In this document: positions 7,658-16,415 of the stretch, in pieces
How positions within the stretch are numbered: the stretch's first letter is position 1
How the letters are laid out: each line of letters begins with the position of its first letter
Origin: Sulfurimonas sp.
GTDB lineage: Bacteria; Campylobacterota; Campylobacteria; Campylobacterales; Sulfurimonadaceae
DNA length: 25,670 nucleotides
Assembly: GCA_016764205.1 (NCBI GenBank)
Contig: JAESSH010000039.1
Coordinates: forward strand, 5,210-30,879
Direction of reading: 5' to 3'
Notes under the pieces: model-generated
Databases searched by the model: none
The model's input: only the letters and a program-made list of their open reading frames with translations
What the model was told of the DNA's origin: nothing
Position numbers and translations under genes: made by a program

Positions 7658-8371
7658 ATGACATTATACCCCGCAATAGATTTAAAAGATGGAAAAGCAG
7701 TACGCCTTACAAAAGGTCTAATGGACAGTGCCAAGATTTACTCAGATGAGCCATGGTCTTTAGTGAAAAAGTTTGAAGAGATGGGTGCTAAGTGGGTTCA
7801 TTTAGTTGATCTTAATGGTGCTTTTGCAGGCGAGCCTAAAAATGTAGAGCAGATTATTAAAATCCGTGCAAACTGTAATGTGAAACTTGAACTTGGTGGT
7901 GGAATTAGAGATGAGAAAACCATTAAAAAAATGCTAGATATTGGAATTGACAGAATTATATTAGGTTCAATTGCGGTAAAAGATCCAGAATTTGTAAGAA
8001 ATATGGCAGCGAAATATCCTATCGCAGTTGGTATTGATGCTATAAACGGCTTTGTAGCAGTTGAAGGTTGGGGTGAAGTATCATCTATGAGAGCAACAGA
8101 CTTAGCAAAAGAATTTGCAGATGCTGGAGTGGAAGCTATTATTTGTACAGATGTAGCAAAGGACGGAACTCTGAGTGGTGTAAATGTAGACTTTACCTTA
8201 GATATAGCAAGAGCGAGTGGAGTAAGTACCATAGCAAGTGGCGGAGTAAAAGACGCAAGTGACATTGAAGCATTAATAAGAACGAATGAGGTTGATGGCG
8301 TAATTATTGGAAAAGCTTACTATGAGGGTACATTGGACCTTCCCAAAATGTTTAAACTTCTGGATTTATAG
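7658..8371 (+). CDS. hisA: Phosphoribosylformimino-AICAR-phosphate isomerase
   Basis: HisA catalyses the Amadori rearrangement of ProFAR to PRFAR, the step before HisHF in histidine synthesis. The 237-residue TIM barrel shows catalytic Asp8 ([14 protein letters not shown]) and Asp127 ([10 protein letters not shown]), plus phosphate-binding GGGIRD (80-85) and SGGVKD near residue 195. Length is normal. The ATG at 7658 is preceded by AGGAAGAG. It follows hisH after the hairpin-rich spacer; no other his gene is in the window, so the pathway is scattered. The trpF-like bifunctional PriA is an alternative family but trp genes are present separately. Confidence 0.95.
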   Translation: MTLYPAIDLKDGKAVRLTKGLMDSAKIYSDEPWSLVKKFEEMGAKWVHLVDLNGAFAGEPKNVEQIIKIRANCNVKLELGGGIRDEKTIKKMLDIGIDRIILGSIAVKDPEFVRNMAAKYPIAVGIDAINGFVAVEGWGEVSSMRATDLAKEFADAGVEAIICTDVAKDGTLSGVNVDFTLDIARASGVSTIASGGVKDASDIEALIRTNEVDGVIIGKAYYEGTLDLPKMFKLLDL

Positions 8372-8391
8372 AAAAATAAAGAAATTTTTGT

Positions 8392-8397
8392 TATACT
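8392..8397 (+). promoter_or_regulatory. -10 box upstream of cheY
   Basis: TATACT lies in the AT-rich 70-base spacer after hisA, about 45 bases before the cheY start, with T-rich sequence upstream as is common for this phylum. AAGGA at 8431-8435 is the ribosome-binding site. Confidence 0.4.
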
Positions 8398-8441
8398 TAA
8401 TATATGAAAGTTTATAAATATATTTAATAAAAGGATTTCAA

Positions 8442-8816
8442 TTGAAATTACTTGTTGTCGATGATAGCTCCACTATGCGCCGTATTATAAAAAACACTTT
8501 AGCTCGTCTTGGATATAAAGATATTTTAGAGGGTGCTGATGGAGTTGAAGGTTGGAACCAAATGGATGCTAATCCAGATATTGAAATGCTTATCACTGAC
8601 TGGAATATGCCGGTAATGAATGGTTTAGAACTTGTTAAAAAAGTTCGTGCAGATGAGCGTTTTGTAGATACTCCTATTATTATGGTAACGACTGAAGGTG
8701 GTAAAGCTGAAGTTATTACTGCTTTAAAAGCAGGCGTAAATAACTATATAGTTAAACCATTTACTCCACAAGTCCTTAAAGAAAAACTTGGTGCAGTTAT
8801 GGGTATAGCCGAATAA
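8442..8816 (+). CDS. cheY: Chemotaxis response regulator CheY
   Basis: A 124-residue stand-alone receiver domain that, when phosphorylated by CheA, binds the flagellar switch. All key residues are present: acidic Asp7/Asp8, phospho-acceptor Asp53 (LITDWNMPVMNG), Thr83 (MVTTEGG) and Lys105 (YIVKPF). The TGGKAE and AGVNNYIVKPF segments are typical of true CheY rather than output regulators. The start is TTG 8442, seven bases after AAGGA. The stop overlaps the prmA ATG by one base. The cheY-prmA-ftsH order matches what I recall from Campylobacter and Helicobacter, supporting the CheY identity despite the absence of other che genes nearby. Confidence 0.94.
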   Translation: MKLLVVDDSSTMRRIIKNTLARLGYKDILEGADGVEGWNQMDANPDIEMLITDWNMPVMNGLELVKKVRADERFVDTPIIMVTTEGGKAEVITALKAGVNNYIVKPFTPQVLKEKLGAVMGIAE

Positions 8817-9646
8817 TGCAAGAACACTACTATGAATTAGTAGTTAAAGTTTCATCTCATCTTCCTCTATTTTCCGACTTTTTATCAGATACAGTTGCTG
8901 TCGGTTTTGAAGAAAAAGATGATGGTTTTATTATAAGAAGTGAGGATTCTCTTGATACAATTTCTTGGGGACTTGAACAATTTCAAGAAGCACTTCAAAA
9001 AGCCTTACATGAAACAATAGAACTTGAATGTAGTATAACAAAACAAAAAAACAGTGATTGGGTTAAAGAATATCAAAACAGTATTACGCCTTTAATCATT
9101 GATAAGTTTTATATTCATCCAAAATGGAATACACCACATAAAGATTTAATTAACATCGAAATCGATCCAGCTTTAGCATTTGGAACAGGGCATCATCCCA
9201 CTACCGCTTCATCGCTTATAGCCATAGCAAAGTACGTCAAAAAGGCTAATACACTTTTGGATGTTGGTTGTGGAAGTGGTATATTAGGAATTGGGGCAAT
9301 GAAACTTGGTTCCTTAGTCGACGCCTGCGATACTGATATAGTGTCTGTTGAAAACTCGATAACAAATGCTAAATTAAATAATGTAAAATTCAACAATATT
9401 TGGGAAGGTTCATGTAGTAAAGCAAAACGTAAATATGATGTAGTTGTAGCTAATATCGTAGCTGATGTGCTGACCTTTATAGCAAAAGAATTAAAGCAAG
9501 CCCTGAATACAAATGGAATTTTAATTTTATCTGGAATCTTAGATAAATATGAAACAAAAGTAATGAACTTTTACACAGACTGTGAACTTGTTCAAAGAAT
9601 ACCCACAGATGAATGGGTAACATTAATTTTAAAAAAAGAGAAGTAA
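8816..9646 (+). CDS. prmA: Ribosomal protein L11 methyltransferase
   Basis: PrmA is an S-adenosylmethionine-dependent class I methyltransferase that trimethylates lysines and the N-terminus of ribosomal protein L11. The 276-residue protein has an N-terminal substrate-recognition domain (about 1-95), the family segment PALAFGTGHHPTT (118-130), the SAM-binding loop LLDVGCGSGILGIGA (147-161) and NIVADVL (213-219) in place of the usual N-[IL]-[LV]-A motif. ATG 8816 overlaps the cheY stop by one base (TAATG), suggesting translational coupling; ftsH begins three bases after the stop. Confidence 0.94.
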   Translation: MQEHYYELVVKVSSHLPLFSDFLSDTVAVGFEEKDDGFIIRSEDSLDTISWGLEQFQEALQKALHETIELECSITKQKNSDWVKEYQNSITPLIIDKFYIHPKWNTPHKDLINIEIDPALAFGTGHHPTTASSLIAIAKYVKKANTLLDVGCGSGILGIGAMKLGSLVDACDTDIVSVENSITNAKLNNVKFNNIWEGSCSKAKRKYDVVVANIVADVLTFIAKELKQALNTNGILILSGILDKYETKVMNFYTDCELVQRIPTDEWVTLILKKEK

Positions 9647-9649
9647 GAA

Positions 9650-11617
9650 ATGCAAAATAAAAAACCAAATAAAGATGATAATAATAACTTTTTTAATAAG
9701 AACCCTCTTATAACATTCGCTGTATTTTCAGTTGTTATGATTTTAGTCTTTAAGACTCTCGTTGGTGATGGTGGTGGTTCGTTTACAAATGAAATGGGCG
9801 GACAAAATACAAGAACCAAGTCTGTGAGTTACTCAGAACTTAAGTCGCTTATAGCGTCTAAAAGTGTTGCAAAGGTAGAGATTGGTCAAACATATATTAA
9901 AGCACGTTCAGCTGAGGGACAGCTCTATACAACGAGGATAGTTCATGGTGATGCCGACTTCATAAAAGAGTTAGAAAAGCAGGGAATAGAATACACTGGA
10001 ATCAGTGAAACAAACTGGTTTACAGATATGTTTGGGTGGTTACTTCCTTTTCTTATAATTATCGGTATTTGGATGTTTTTTGCAGGGCGTATGCAAAAAA
10101 GCATGGGTGGTGGAATCCTTGGCATGGGTAATTCTAAAAAAATGGTAAGTTCTGAAAAACCAGATACGAAGTTTGATGATGTAGCTGGTGTAGAAGAAGC
10201 AAAAGAAGAGGTTCAAGAGATAGTGGACTTCTTAAAATACCCTGCTCGTTATGTTGAAATTGGTGCAAAAATTCCTAAGGGCGTTTTACTTGTAGGTGCT
10301 CCGGGTACTGGTAAAACACTTCTTGCTAAAGCAGTCGCAGGAGAGGCAGAAGTTCCTTTCTTCTCTGTAAGTGGTTCAAGTTTTATAGAGATGTTTGTTG
10401 GAGTAGGTGCTGCACGTGTGAGAGACTTGTTTGAGCAAGCTAAAAAAGATGCTCCAAGTATTATTTTCATTGATGAAATAGACGCAATTGGTAAAAGTCG
10501 TGCTGCTGGTGGAATGATGGGTGGAAATGATGAAAGAGAGCAAACGCTTAACCAACTTCTCGCTGAAATGGATGGGTTTGGTACTAATACACCCGTTATT
10601 ATCTTAGCAGCTACAAATAGACCTGAGGTTCTCGATGCTGCTCTTCTTCGTCCTGGTCGTTTTGATAGGCAGGTTTTAGTAGATAAACCTGATTTTGAGG
10701 GGCGTGTGAAAATTTTACATGTACATATGAAAAATGTAAAAATGGATAAAGATGTAGAAGTGAAGGAAATAGCGAGATTAACTGCGGGTTTAGCTGGTGC
10801 AGATTTAGCAAATATTATTAACGAGGGAGCACTTCTAGCAGGACGAAAGTCTCAAAAAACTGTGAAGCAACAAGATTTATTTGAATCGGTTGAGCGTGCA
10901 ATTGCAGGACTTGCTAAAAAATCTCGTAGAATTAATCCTAAAGAGAAAAAAATAGTTGCATACCATGAAAGTGGTCATGCCCTTTTAGCAGAGACTACTA
11001 TAGGAGCTAAAAAAGTTTCCAAGGTTTCTATTGTACCTCGTGGACTTGCGGCTCTTGGATACACCTTAAACAAACCAGAAGAAGACAGATTTATGATGCA
11101 ACGTCACGAACTTTGGGCAGAGGTAGATGTTCTCCTTGGGGGACGTGCTGCAGAAGAAGTATTTATTGGTGAAATATCAACGGGTGCTGGAAATGATTTA
11201 GAACGGGCAACAGATATAATTAAATCGATGATTCAAACTTACGGTATGACAGATGTTGCTGGGTTAATGGTACTGGAGAAAAGTAGACAGTCTTTTATTG
11301 GTGGAGTGCAACAGAGTACTCGTGAATACAGTGATAAAATGGCACAAGATATGGATAATTTTATTAAAAATTCTCTTGATGAACATTATTCTAGTGTTCT
11401 TTCGCGTTTAAAAGAGTACAAGGGTGCTATTGAAGAAATGGTAGCCCTTCTTTATAAAGAAGAAAATATAACAGGCGAAGAAGTTCGTGAAATTATTATT
11501 GGTTTTGAAGATAAAAACGGGATAAAGTCAAGGGTTGATTCTGTGGTGGATGAAATTAAAGAAGAGTTAAAAGAAGATGCAAAAATGGTAAAAGAAACTC
11601 CTCCAGATGAGAAATAA
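9650..11617 (+). CDS. ftsH: ATP-dependent zinc metalloprotease FtsH
   Basis: FtsH is a membrane-bound AAA+ hexameric protease that removes misassembled membrane proteins and, in other bacteria, controls LPS synthesis by degrading LpxC. The 655-residue protein has membrane helices at about 20-36 and 128-146 enclosing a periplasmic domain, Walker A GAPGTGKT (216-223), Walker B IIFIDEID (271-278), the second-region-of-homology arginine finger in LLRPGRFDR (332-340), the zinc motif HESGH (439-443) and the third zinc ligand Asp516 in AGNDLERA. The C-terminus ends in a charged tail. The 3' end overlaps the decarboxylase-like gene by 11 bases. The family assignment is certain. Confidence 0.98.
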   Translation: MQNKKPNKDDNNNFFNKNPLITFAVFSVVMILVFKTLVGDGGGSFTNEMGGQNTRTKSVSYSELKSLIASKSVAKVEIGQTYIKARSAEGQLYTTRIVHGDADFIKELEKQGIEYTGISETNWFTDMFGWLLPFLIIIGIWMFFAGRMQKSMGGGILGMGNSKKMVSSEKPDTKFDDVAGVEEAKEEVQEIVDFLKYPARYVEIGAKIPKGVLLVGAPGTGKTLLAKAVAGEAEVPFFSVSGSSFIEMFVGVGAARVRDLFEQAKKDAPSIIFIDEIDAIGKSRAAGGMMGGNDEREQTLNQLLAEMDGFGTNTPVIILAATNRPEVLDAALLRPGRFDRQVLVDKPDFEGRVKILHVHMKNVKMDKDVEVKEIARLTAGLAGADLANIINEGALLAGRKSQKTVKQQDLFESVERAIAGLAKKSRRINPKEKKIVAYHESGHALLAETTIGAKKVSKVSIVPRGLAALGYTLNKPEEDRFMMQRHELWAEVDVLLGGRAAEEVFIGEISTGAGNDLERATDIIKSMIQTYGMTDVAGLMVLEKSRQSFIGGVQQSTREYSDKMAQDMDNFIKNSLDEHYSSVLSRLKEYKGAIEEMVALLYKEENITGEEVREIIIGFEDKNGIKSRVDSVVDEIKEELKEDAKMVKETPPDEK

Positions 11618-12245
11618 CCTTTTACCTATTTCTAGGGAGGGTTGGAATTATATTGCTTACTCTTTAGGACTTTTCATACTAAGTATGCTCTTAGGTTTTA
11701 CAATTTTAGCCTTTGTCTTTTTTGTTAGTACAGCTCTTTTAAGTTACTTATTTAGAAATCCAGAAAGAGAGCCAGGTGTATTTGAAGAAAACAGTGTAGT
11801 ATCCCCCGTTGATGCTGTTGTTATTGCTATACAAGAGATAAATGATGCGCAATACTTCTATAAACTAACATTAGAAAGTAGATACTTGGATGTGTCAGTT
11901 CTGAGAGTTCCTTTTAGCGCAAAAGTAGAATCTAAAGAAATCTCTCATGGTGCTAGACTTTGTTTAAAAAGCTCTTTAGCTCAAAAAATTAATGAAAATA
12001 TGAGCCTAGTCTTTAAAGGTAAGTATGAAAATACAATGAAGATCAAACATAGAGTCACTCAAAGTTTTTGTGGGATTAAAATTGATTCTATGAATGAAAG
12101 AAATGTACTTCAATCAAGACGTTATGGGGTAATGATTAATGGAATATCTGAGCTCTATTTTCCAAAAAACTTTCGCTTGAATATTACCATCGGCGATGAA
12201 GTAAAAGCTTCTCAAACCTTATTAGGGTATTTTTCCTTGAAGTAG
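11607..12245 (+). CDS. Phosphatidylserine decarboxylase-related protein, probably inactive
   Basis: Sequence and context fit the archaeal-type PSD family: LLPISREGW (5-13), two hydrophobic membrane stretches (15-30, 32-49), RNPERE (50-55) and SPVDAVV (66-72, normally SPADG). Yet the family's catalytic landmarks are altered. DVHVNR is replaced by DVSVLR (95-100), so the conserved His is missing, and the self-cleavage Gly-Ser before RVD.YLP reads NGISELYFP (178-186). Self-processing to the pyruvoyl enzyme therefore looks unlikely. From memory, Campylobacter has a PSD-related gene after ftsH followed by pssA; pssA is absent here and a convergent gene takes its place. ATG 11607 keeps the conserved N-terminus and overlaps ftsH by 11 bases. 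A structural or regulatory role in lipid synthesis is speculation. Confidence 0.78.
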   Translation: MRNNLLPISREGWNYIAYSLGLFILSMLLGFTILAFVFFVSTALLSYLFRNPEREPGVFEENSVVSPVDAVVIAIQEINDAQYFYKLTLESRYLDVSVLRVPFSAKVESKEISHGARLCLKSSLAQKINENMSLVFKGKYENTMKIKHRVTQSFCGIKIDSMNERNVLQSRRYGVMINGISELYFPKNFRLNITIGDEVKASQTLLGYFSLK

Positions 12246-14549
12246 TTTATTTGTATCAATGTCAAAGTTAAAATACTCAGAGTTAAACCCATTCTTTGCA
12301 ACTCGAGAGAGTTGTATTACCGCCCCTTCATTATTTTGTATTTCTAAATATAAAAGACCAAGGGCATATCTACTTTCTGCAAATGTTTTGTCTTTCATTT
12401 TTGAAAGCTCTAGGAGTGCAATCGCATTCTCATGATGCCCAGCCGCAGTTGATGCAACAGCAGCTAAGAACAAGGTATTTGCATTTTGTACCTTTAATTC
12501 ATCGATTAACTGGTTGTAGAGGGTGTAAGATTCTTCATAAGCCTTGTCCAGTAAAGATGCAAAAGCTAGAGTAGAAGTAAGCTCATGTAACGGCTTATTA
12601 GTAGTTGCCATTGCATCTTTTAATTGTTCTCGTAAAAAAAACAAACGACCAGTTATGAGACTTTGTTGTGTATATAAGTGTCTACTGATATGAGGTCCAA
12701 AATATAAATCTTTGAAATGAAACTTTATATTCTTTAGGTATTTAAACACTTCTTTTGAATACTCTTCATCATTCAGCTCACTATAATAAGCATCAATATA
12801 GAGCATATGTGGAAGTATATCATTTGGTAAAAGTATGGATAGCTTCATAGCTGATTTTTTTGCATAATCCAACCTATTTAAGTTGAGAGAGATAATTATA
12901 TCTATCAACAAGTAAAGTGGTCGTTGGGTATAGTTATTATCCAACCAATCTACGCTTGAGAGTATATTATTTTCGCTAATATTTAAAAGCGCCCTGTACA
13001 TACTTTTGGCTTCACTTGGATTTTCTTGATTGATTGAATCTTTTAAAATATCCTTCATTTTCATATTTTCTTTATCAATGAGCTGGGAAGTCATAACAGC
13101 ATACACACCAGATAAATAATTTTTTGCATCTAAATAGTATGAACGTAAAAAGTATTTATGTGCATTTTGCATATCACCCATTTGTGCATATGTTAAGGCT
13201 AAGTTATAATGTAAAATAGAATGTTTTGGTTGTATTGCAGTAGGTTTTTGTAAGTCTTGATTTGCCGAACGAATATGAAATGATAGAGCTTTTTTAATAG
13301 CACGAGCAATACCCTTATTAACAACAGAGGAGGAAGAACTTTTGTTTAAATATACTTTAGCGGAATCTATATTATCTATATAAATATTTGCATTTCCTTT
13401 TCGTATATAACTAATCGTTTTATTTGCATTAAATATTTTGTATGGAGAGAAATAAAATATTTTTTGATAATTTAAAAGTTTAGACTTGTTTATTTTTTCT
13501 CGGTACACTTTTTGTGCTTTTTTTGCATCAAAAAGTGTGTCTTTGAGAGTAACTTTAATAGGATAATCTTTATATACTTCTTGGGGAAACATATCTGTCA
13601 CATTTTTTATCTCCTGGGCTCCAGCACTGATATGACCAGCCTTAAGTTTTATAAGACCAAGGGCAAGCTGTGCTTTAGCTGGTTCTATATTTCTTAAAAT
13701 AGAATCTTCAAGGTACTGCTGTGCTAATGTTAGGTCTCCAACTCTTGCATAGAGTATGGCTAAACTAAAACTGTCATCTGGATTTGCATCTTGCTCCATC
13801 GCTTCTATAGCATTATAGTTGTTATCAAACAAGGCATTTATTTTTGCATTAAGATGTTTTTGTACTTCAGGATATTCTTTGGAAGTTGGATTTTTTAATG
13901 AACTTAGTGCTTCAAGATAATTTTTATTATAGTAGTTTATCAGTGTATAATAGTAGGAGTATAAAGGAGAATTAAACTCAGTGGGTAAGTAAGCATAAGC
14001 TAAATCAATAAAATATTGAAAACCTTCCTTATCTCCTAAGTGTAATGAGCATACTGCAGCATTAATAGCGCTTACACATCTTTTATCGTCGTTTTTTATT
14101 GCTTTTTGAAATGTTTCTAAGGCTAAAGTATATTGTTTGTTTTTAAGCTGTGCTACACCCAAGTTGTAAAGGGAGATTGCTTCACTAAAGTAAGCTATCT
14201 TTTCATAAAGATGAAGGGCTTCTTCTTTTGATCCATTTGAGTAAAGATAGTTTGCCTTTGCTATCATATTTTCTAACCTACTCGGTTCAATCGGTTTTTG
14301 TTTATTTTGCAGGAGTTTCTCTTTTATAGTATCCATTGAAAAAGATTTTTCTTCATTTGAGGAGGGAGAAACTATGAGGAGTATAATCACAATAATAAGA
14401 ACGAGTGTTATTGCCGCCGCACCAAAAACGATTGCTTTTTTCTTTTTAGCCTCATCATCAGGGGAAGAGCCTTCTTGAAGGTCTATGTCGTATAGCTGGG
14501 CTGCATCATCTTCAGCAATAATTACAATTTCTTCTTCAGCAGTAGCCAT
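12222..14549 (-). CDS. pflB: PflB-like TPR membrane protein (flagellar motor scaffold)
   Basis: The 775-residue protein has an acidic cytoplasmic tail (1-34), four lysines (35-38), one membrane helix (39-60) and a long helical tetratricopeptide-repeat region reaching the C-terminus, predicted to be periplasmic. Repeat signatures include SLYNLGVAQLKNKQYTLALE (about 127-146), HYNLALTYAQMGDMQNAHKYF and SRYALGLLYLEIQNNEGA. This layout fits PflB, a periplasmic scaffold protein of the Campylobacter/Helicobacter flagellar motor that helps place stators; C. jejuni PflB is of similar length and, as I recall, its gene adjoins serS, which is also nearby here. GAAGGA precedes ATG 14549. The 3' end overlaps the convergent gene by 24 bases. 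A general TPR protein is the alternative; no flagellar gene other than cheY is in the window. Confidence 0.68.
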   Translation of the reverse strand: MATAEEEIVIIAEDDAAQLYDIDLQEGSSPDDEAKKKKAIVFGAAAITLVLIIVIILLIVSPSSNEEKSFSMDTIKEKLLQNKQKPIEPSRLENMIAKANYLYSNGSKEEALHLYEKIAYFSEAISLYNLGVAQLKNKQYTLALETFQKAIKNDDKRCVSAINAAVCSLHLGDKEGFQYFIDLAYAYLPTEFNSPLYSYYYTLINYYNKNYLEALSSLKNPTSKEYPEVQKHLNAKINALFDNNYNAIEAMEQDANPDDSFSLAILYARVGDLTLAQQYLEDSILRNIEPAKAQLALGLIKLKAGHISAGAQEIKNVTDMFPQEVYKDYPIKVTLKDTLFDAKKAQKVYREKINKSKLLNYQKIFYFSPYKIFNANKTISYIRKGNANIYIDNIDSAKVYLNKSSSSSVVNKGIARAIKKALSFHIRSANQDLQKPTAIQPKHSILHYNLALTYAQMGDMQNAHKYFLRSYYLDAKNYLSGVYAVMTSQLIDKENMKMKDILKDSINQENPSEAKSMYRALLNISENNILSSVDWLDNNYTQRPLYLLIDIIISLNLNRLDYAKKSAMKLSILLPNDILPHMLYIDAYYSELNDEEYSKEVFKYLKNIKFHFKDLYFGPHISRHLYTQQSLITGRLFFLREQLKDAMATTNKPLHELTSTLAFASLLDKAYEESYTLYNQLIDELKVQNANTLFLAAVASTAAGHHENAIALLELSKMKDKTFAESRYALGLLYLEIQNNEGAVIQLSRVAKNGFNSEYFNFDIDTNKLLQGKIP

Positions 14550-14597
14550 TCGTTTCCTTCATTGTTTTTTAATAAATTAAAGCAAAAAAGATACCAT

Positions 14598-14624
14598 AAA
14601 AACCCTTACTCTAAGGTAAGGGTT
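14598..14624 (-). terminator. Hairpin terminator after the 14633 gene
   Basis: A perfect 9-base inverted repeat AACCCTTAC (14601-14609) and GTAAGGGTT (14616-14624) with a 6-base loop. Read on the minus strand it is followed by TTTTT (14602-14598), so it can end the transcript of the small membrane protein before pflB. The T-run partly overlaps the stem. Confidence 0.6.
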
Positions 14625-14632
14625 AAAGAAGT

Positions 14633-15058
14633 TTAGAGAGATAGAAAATATGTGATAGCAAAAGCAGTAATGGCAGCACCCATGTAAACAGAACCAAACA
14701 TAAAAGAAGAAACAAGTTTAATAATAGGCTGGTATGTCCATTTGACTAATAAAATAATCCACGAACCTAGTAAAGCAGGAGTGAAAATATAGGCTAAAAT
14801 TTCTTGCATACCAAAACTGTTTGCTTCAAACAAAAAGTAAATGACAGTGAAATCAAATGCTAGCATAATTAGAAAAAATATCATTAAGTAACGTATAGTA
14901 TTAAACTCTCCCGCAACTTCTGAAATTTTTTTCTCAGCTGTAAAAAGACCTTTCATATCTGAAAAATCTGCGTTCTTAAGAGACTTTTCCTCACAGATAA
15001 AAAAAATAAAGAGACCAAAAAAGAGTCCTGCTCCAAGCGCGATTAATAATATTCCCAT
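14633..15058 (-). CDS. Small inner-membrane protein of unknown function
   Basis: I do not recognise the family. The 141-residue protein is very hydrophobic, with about four membrane helices (1-22, 57-78, 84-106 and 116-139) separated by a short charged loop at 23-56 (EEKSLKNADFSDMKG). No catalytic or metal motif is visible. The start ATG 15058 has AAGGA at 15070-15066 and an extended -10 box upstream, and a hairpin terminator follows the stop, so it appears to be an independent transcript between serS and pflB. Confidence 0.75.
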   Translation of the reverse strand: MGILLIALGAGLFFGLFIFFICEEKSLKNADFSDMKGLFTAEKKISEVAGEFNTIRYLMIFFLIMLAFDFTVIYFLFEANSFGMQEILAYIFTPALLGSWIILLVKWTYQPIIKLVSSFMFGSVYMGAAITAFAITYFLSL

Positions 15059-15088
15059 TCAACATCCTTATGTATAATTTATAAAATA

Positions 15089-15097
15089 ATTATATCA
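15089..15097 (-). promoter_or_regulatory. Extended -10 promoter for the 14633 gene
   Basis: TGATATAAT on the minus strand, about 31 bases before the ATG. The predicted leader of about 24 bases contains the AAGGA ribosome-binding site. Confidence 0.55.
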
Positions 15098-15118
15098 TAA
15101 ACAAGAGAAATAAGAATG

Positions 15119-15140
15119 AAAAACACATTTTTATATGTGT
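15119..15140 (-). terminator. Weak hairpin terminator after serS
   Basis: ACACAT (15123-15128) and ATGTGT (15135-15140) form a 6-base stem with a 6-base loop. On the minus strand TTTT follows (15122-15119). It lies 12 bases after the serS stop. The stem is short and AT-rich, so termination may be incomplete. Confidence 0.45.
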
Positions 15141-15152
15141 ATCGTATTTAAA

Positions 15153-16403
15153 CTACACTCCTAAATATGGTTTTAGAACTTCCGGAATATCAATACTTCC
15201 ATCTTCATTTTGGTAGTTCTCCATAATAGCCACGAGTGTACGACCAACAGCTAAGGAAGAGCCATTGAGGGTATGTACAAAAGAGTTCTTCTTTTCATCT
15301 TTATAACGTATCTTTGCACGTCTTGCTTGAAAGTCTCTTGTATTTGAGATAGAGCTTATTTCACGGTACGTATTTTGTCCTGGTAACCAAACTTCAATAT
15401 CTGTTGTATAAGCAGCAGAAAAGCCTAAATCACCTACACAAAGATTTACAATTCTATGGGGAAGCTCAAGCGCACTTAGTATATCTGAAGCACAAGAAAC
15501 CATATCATGGAAAATAGCCTCACTTTCTTCTGGTTTTACTAGAGCAACAAGTTCAACCTTATGAAATTGATGTTGACGTATCATTCCTCGTGTATCACGT
15601 CCCGCTGCTCCAGCTTCTTTTCTAAAACATGAGGTATATGCAGTCATTTTTTTAGGAAGTTCATCAGAACTTAGAATCTCATCTTGGTAGAGATTTGTGA
15701 GAGGAACTTCAGCAGTTGGGATTAAAAAGAGCTCTTGTCCATCCATTTTATACAAGTCATCTTCAAACTTTGGAAGTTGTCCAGTACCCTCGAGGGCAGT
15801 ACGATTAACCAGAGCAGGTACGCTTACCTCATGAAAATCACGTTTACGGTTAAAGTCAAGCATAAAATTAATGAGGGCACGTTCTAGTCGTGCGCCCATT
15901 CCAAAGGAAACAGAGAACCTACTCGTTGCTAGTTTTACACCACGTTCAAAATCTATCCAGTTGTTTTGTTCTGCTAATTCCCAATGCTCTTTTGGAGTGA
16001 AAGAAAATACTTTTGGTTGTAGTATTCTTTTGAGTTCAACATTAGCACTTTCGTCTACCCCATCTGGTACAGAGTCATCTGGCACATTAGGTATAGACAT
16101 AGCTATGGCTTCTAATGCTTCTTGTTTTTCTCTTTGAGTATTTAAAAGCTTTGCTATTTCGATTTTGTTTGCATCAACCTTTGCTTTTAATTCTGTGATG
16201 TCCTTGCCTTCTCGTTTGTATATACCAAACTCTTTACTCATAGAGTTTTGTAGAGCCTGTAATGATTCAAAGTTTTGTTTGGCGGTCTTTAATCCTTCAT
16301 TTTTTTCTTTTAAGCTTTCTAGTAAGGTAGAGTCAACCCCTTTACGAATGAGTTTGTCTTGCATTGCAGTAAAATCTTTTTGTAGTAGCCTTAAGTCAAT
16401 CAT
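15153..16403 (-). CDS. serS: Seryl-tRNA synthetase
   Basis: SerS charges tRNA-Ser and tRNA-Sec with serine. The 416-residue class II synthetase has the N-terminal antiparallel coiled coil that grips the tRNA long arm (about 25-100), motif 1 around 170-195, motif 2 [20 protein letters not shown] (257-276) with HQFHKVE, and motif 3 around [10 protein letters not shown] near residue 380. Length is normal. The MetF-like gene lies 12 bases upstream, so they are probably co-transcribed. Its nearness to the PflB-like gene resembles the Campylobacter order. Confidence 0.97.
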   Translation of the reverse strand: MIDLRLLQKDFTAMQDKLIRKGVDSTLLESLKEKNEGLKTAKQNFESLQALQNSMSKEFGIYKREGKDITELKAKVDANKIEIAKLLNTQREKQEALEAIAMSIPNVPDDSVPDGVDESANVELKRILQPKVFSFTPKEHWELAEQNNWIDFERGVKLATSRFSVSFGMGARLERALINFMLDFNRKRDFHEVSVPALVNRTALEGTGQLPKFEDDLYKMDGQELFLIPTAEVPLTNLYQDEILSSDELPKKMTAYTSCFRKEAGAAGRDTRGMIRQHQFHKVELVALVKPEESEAIFHDMVSCASDILSALELPHRIVNLCVGDLGFSAAYTTDIEVWLPGQNTYREISSISNTRDFQARRAKIRYKDEKKNSFVHTLNGSSLAVGRTLVAIMENYQNEDGSIDIPEVLKPYLGV

Positions 16404-16415
16404 TTTTTTCCTTGA

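Noticed and set aside
12299..12314. Inverted repeat CAACTC-GAGA-GAGTTG after the decarboxylase-like gene
   Set aside because: A neat stem with a GAGA loop, but no T-run; it lies in the PflB-like coding region and is probably chance.
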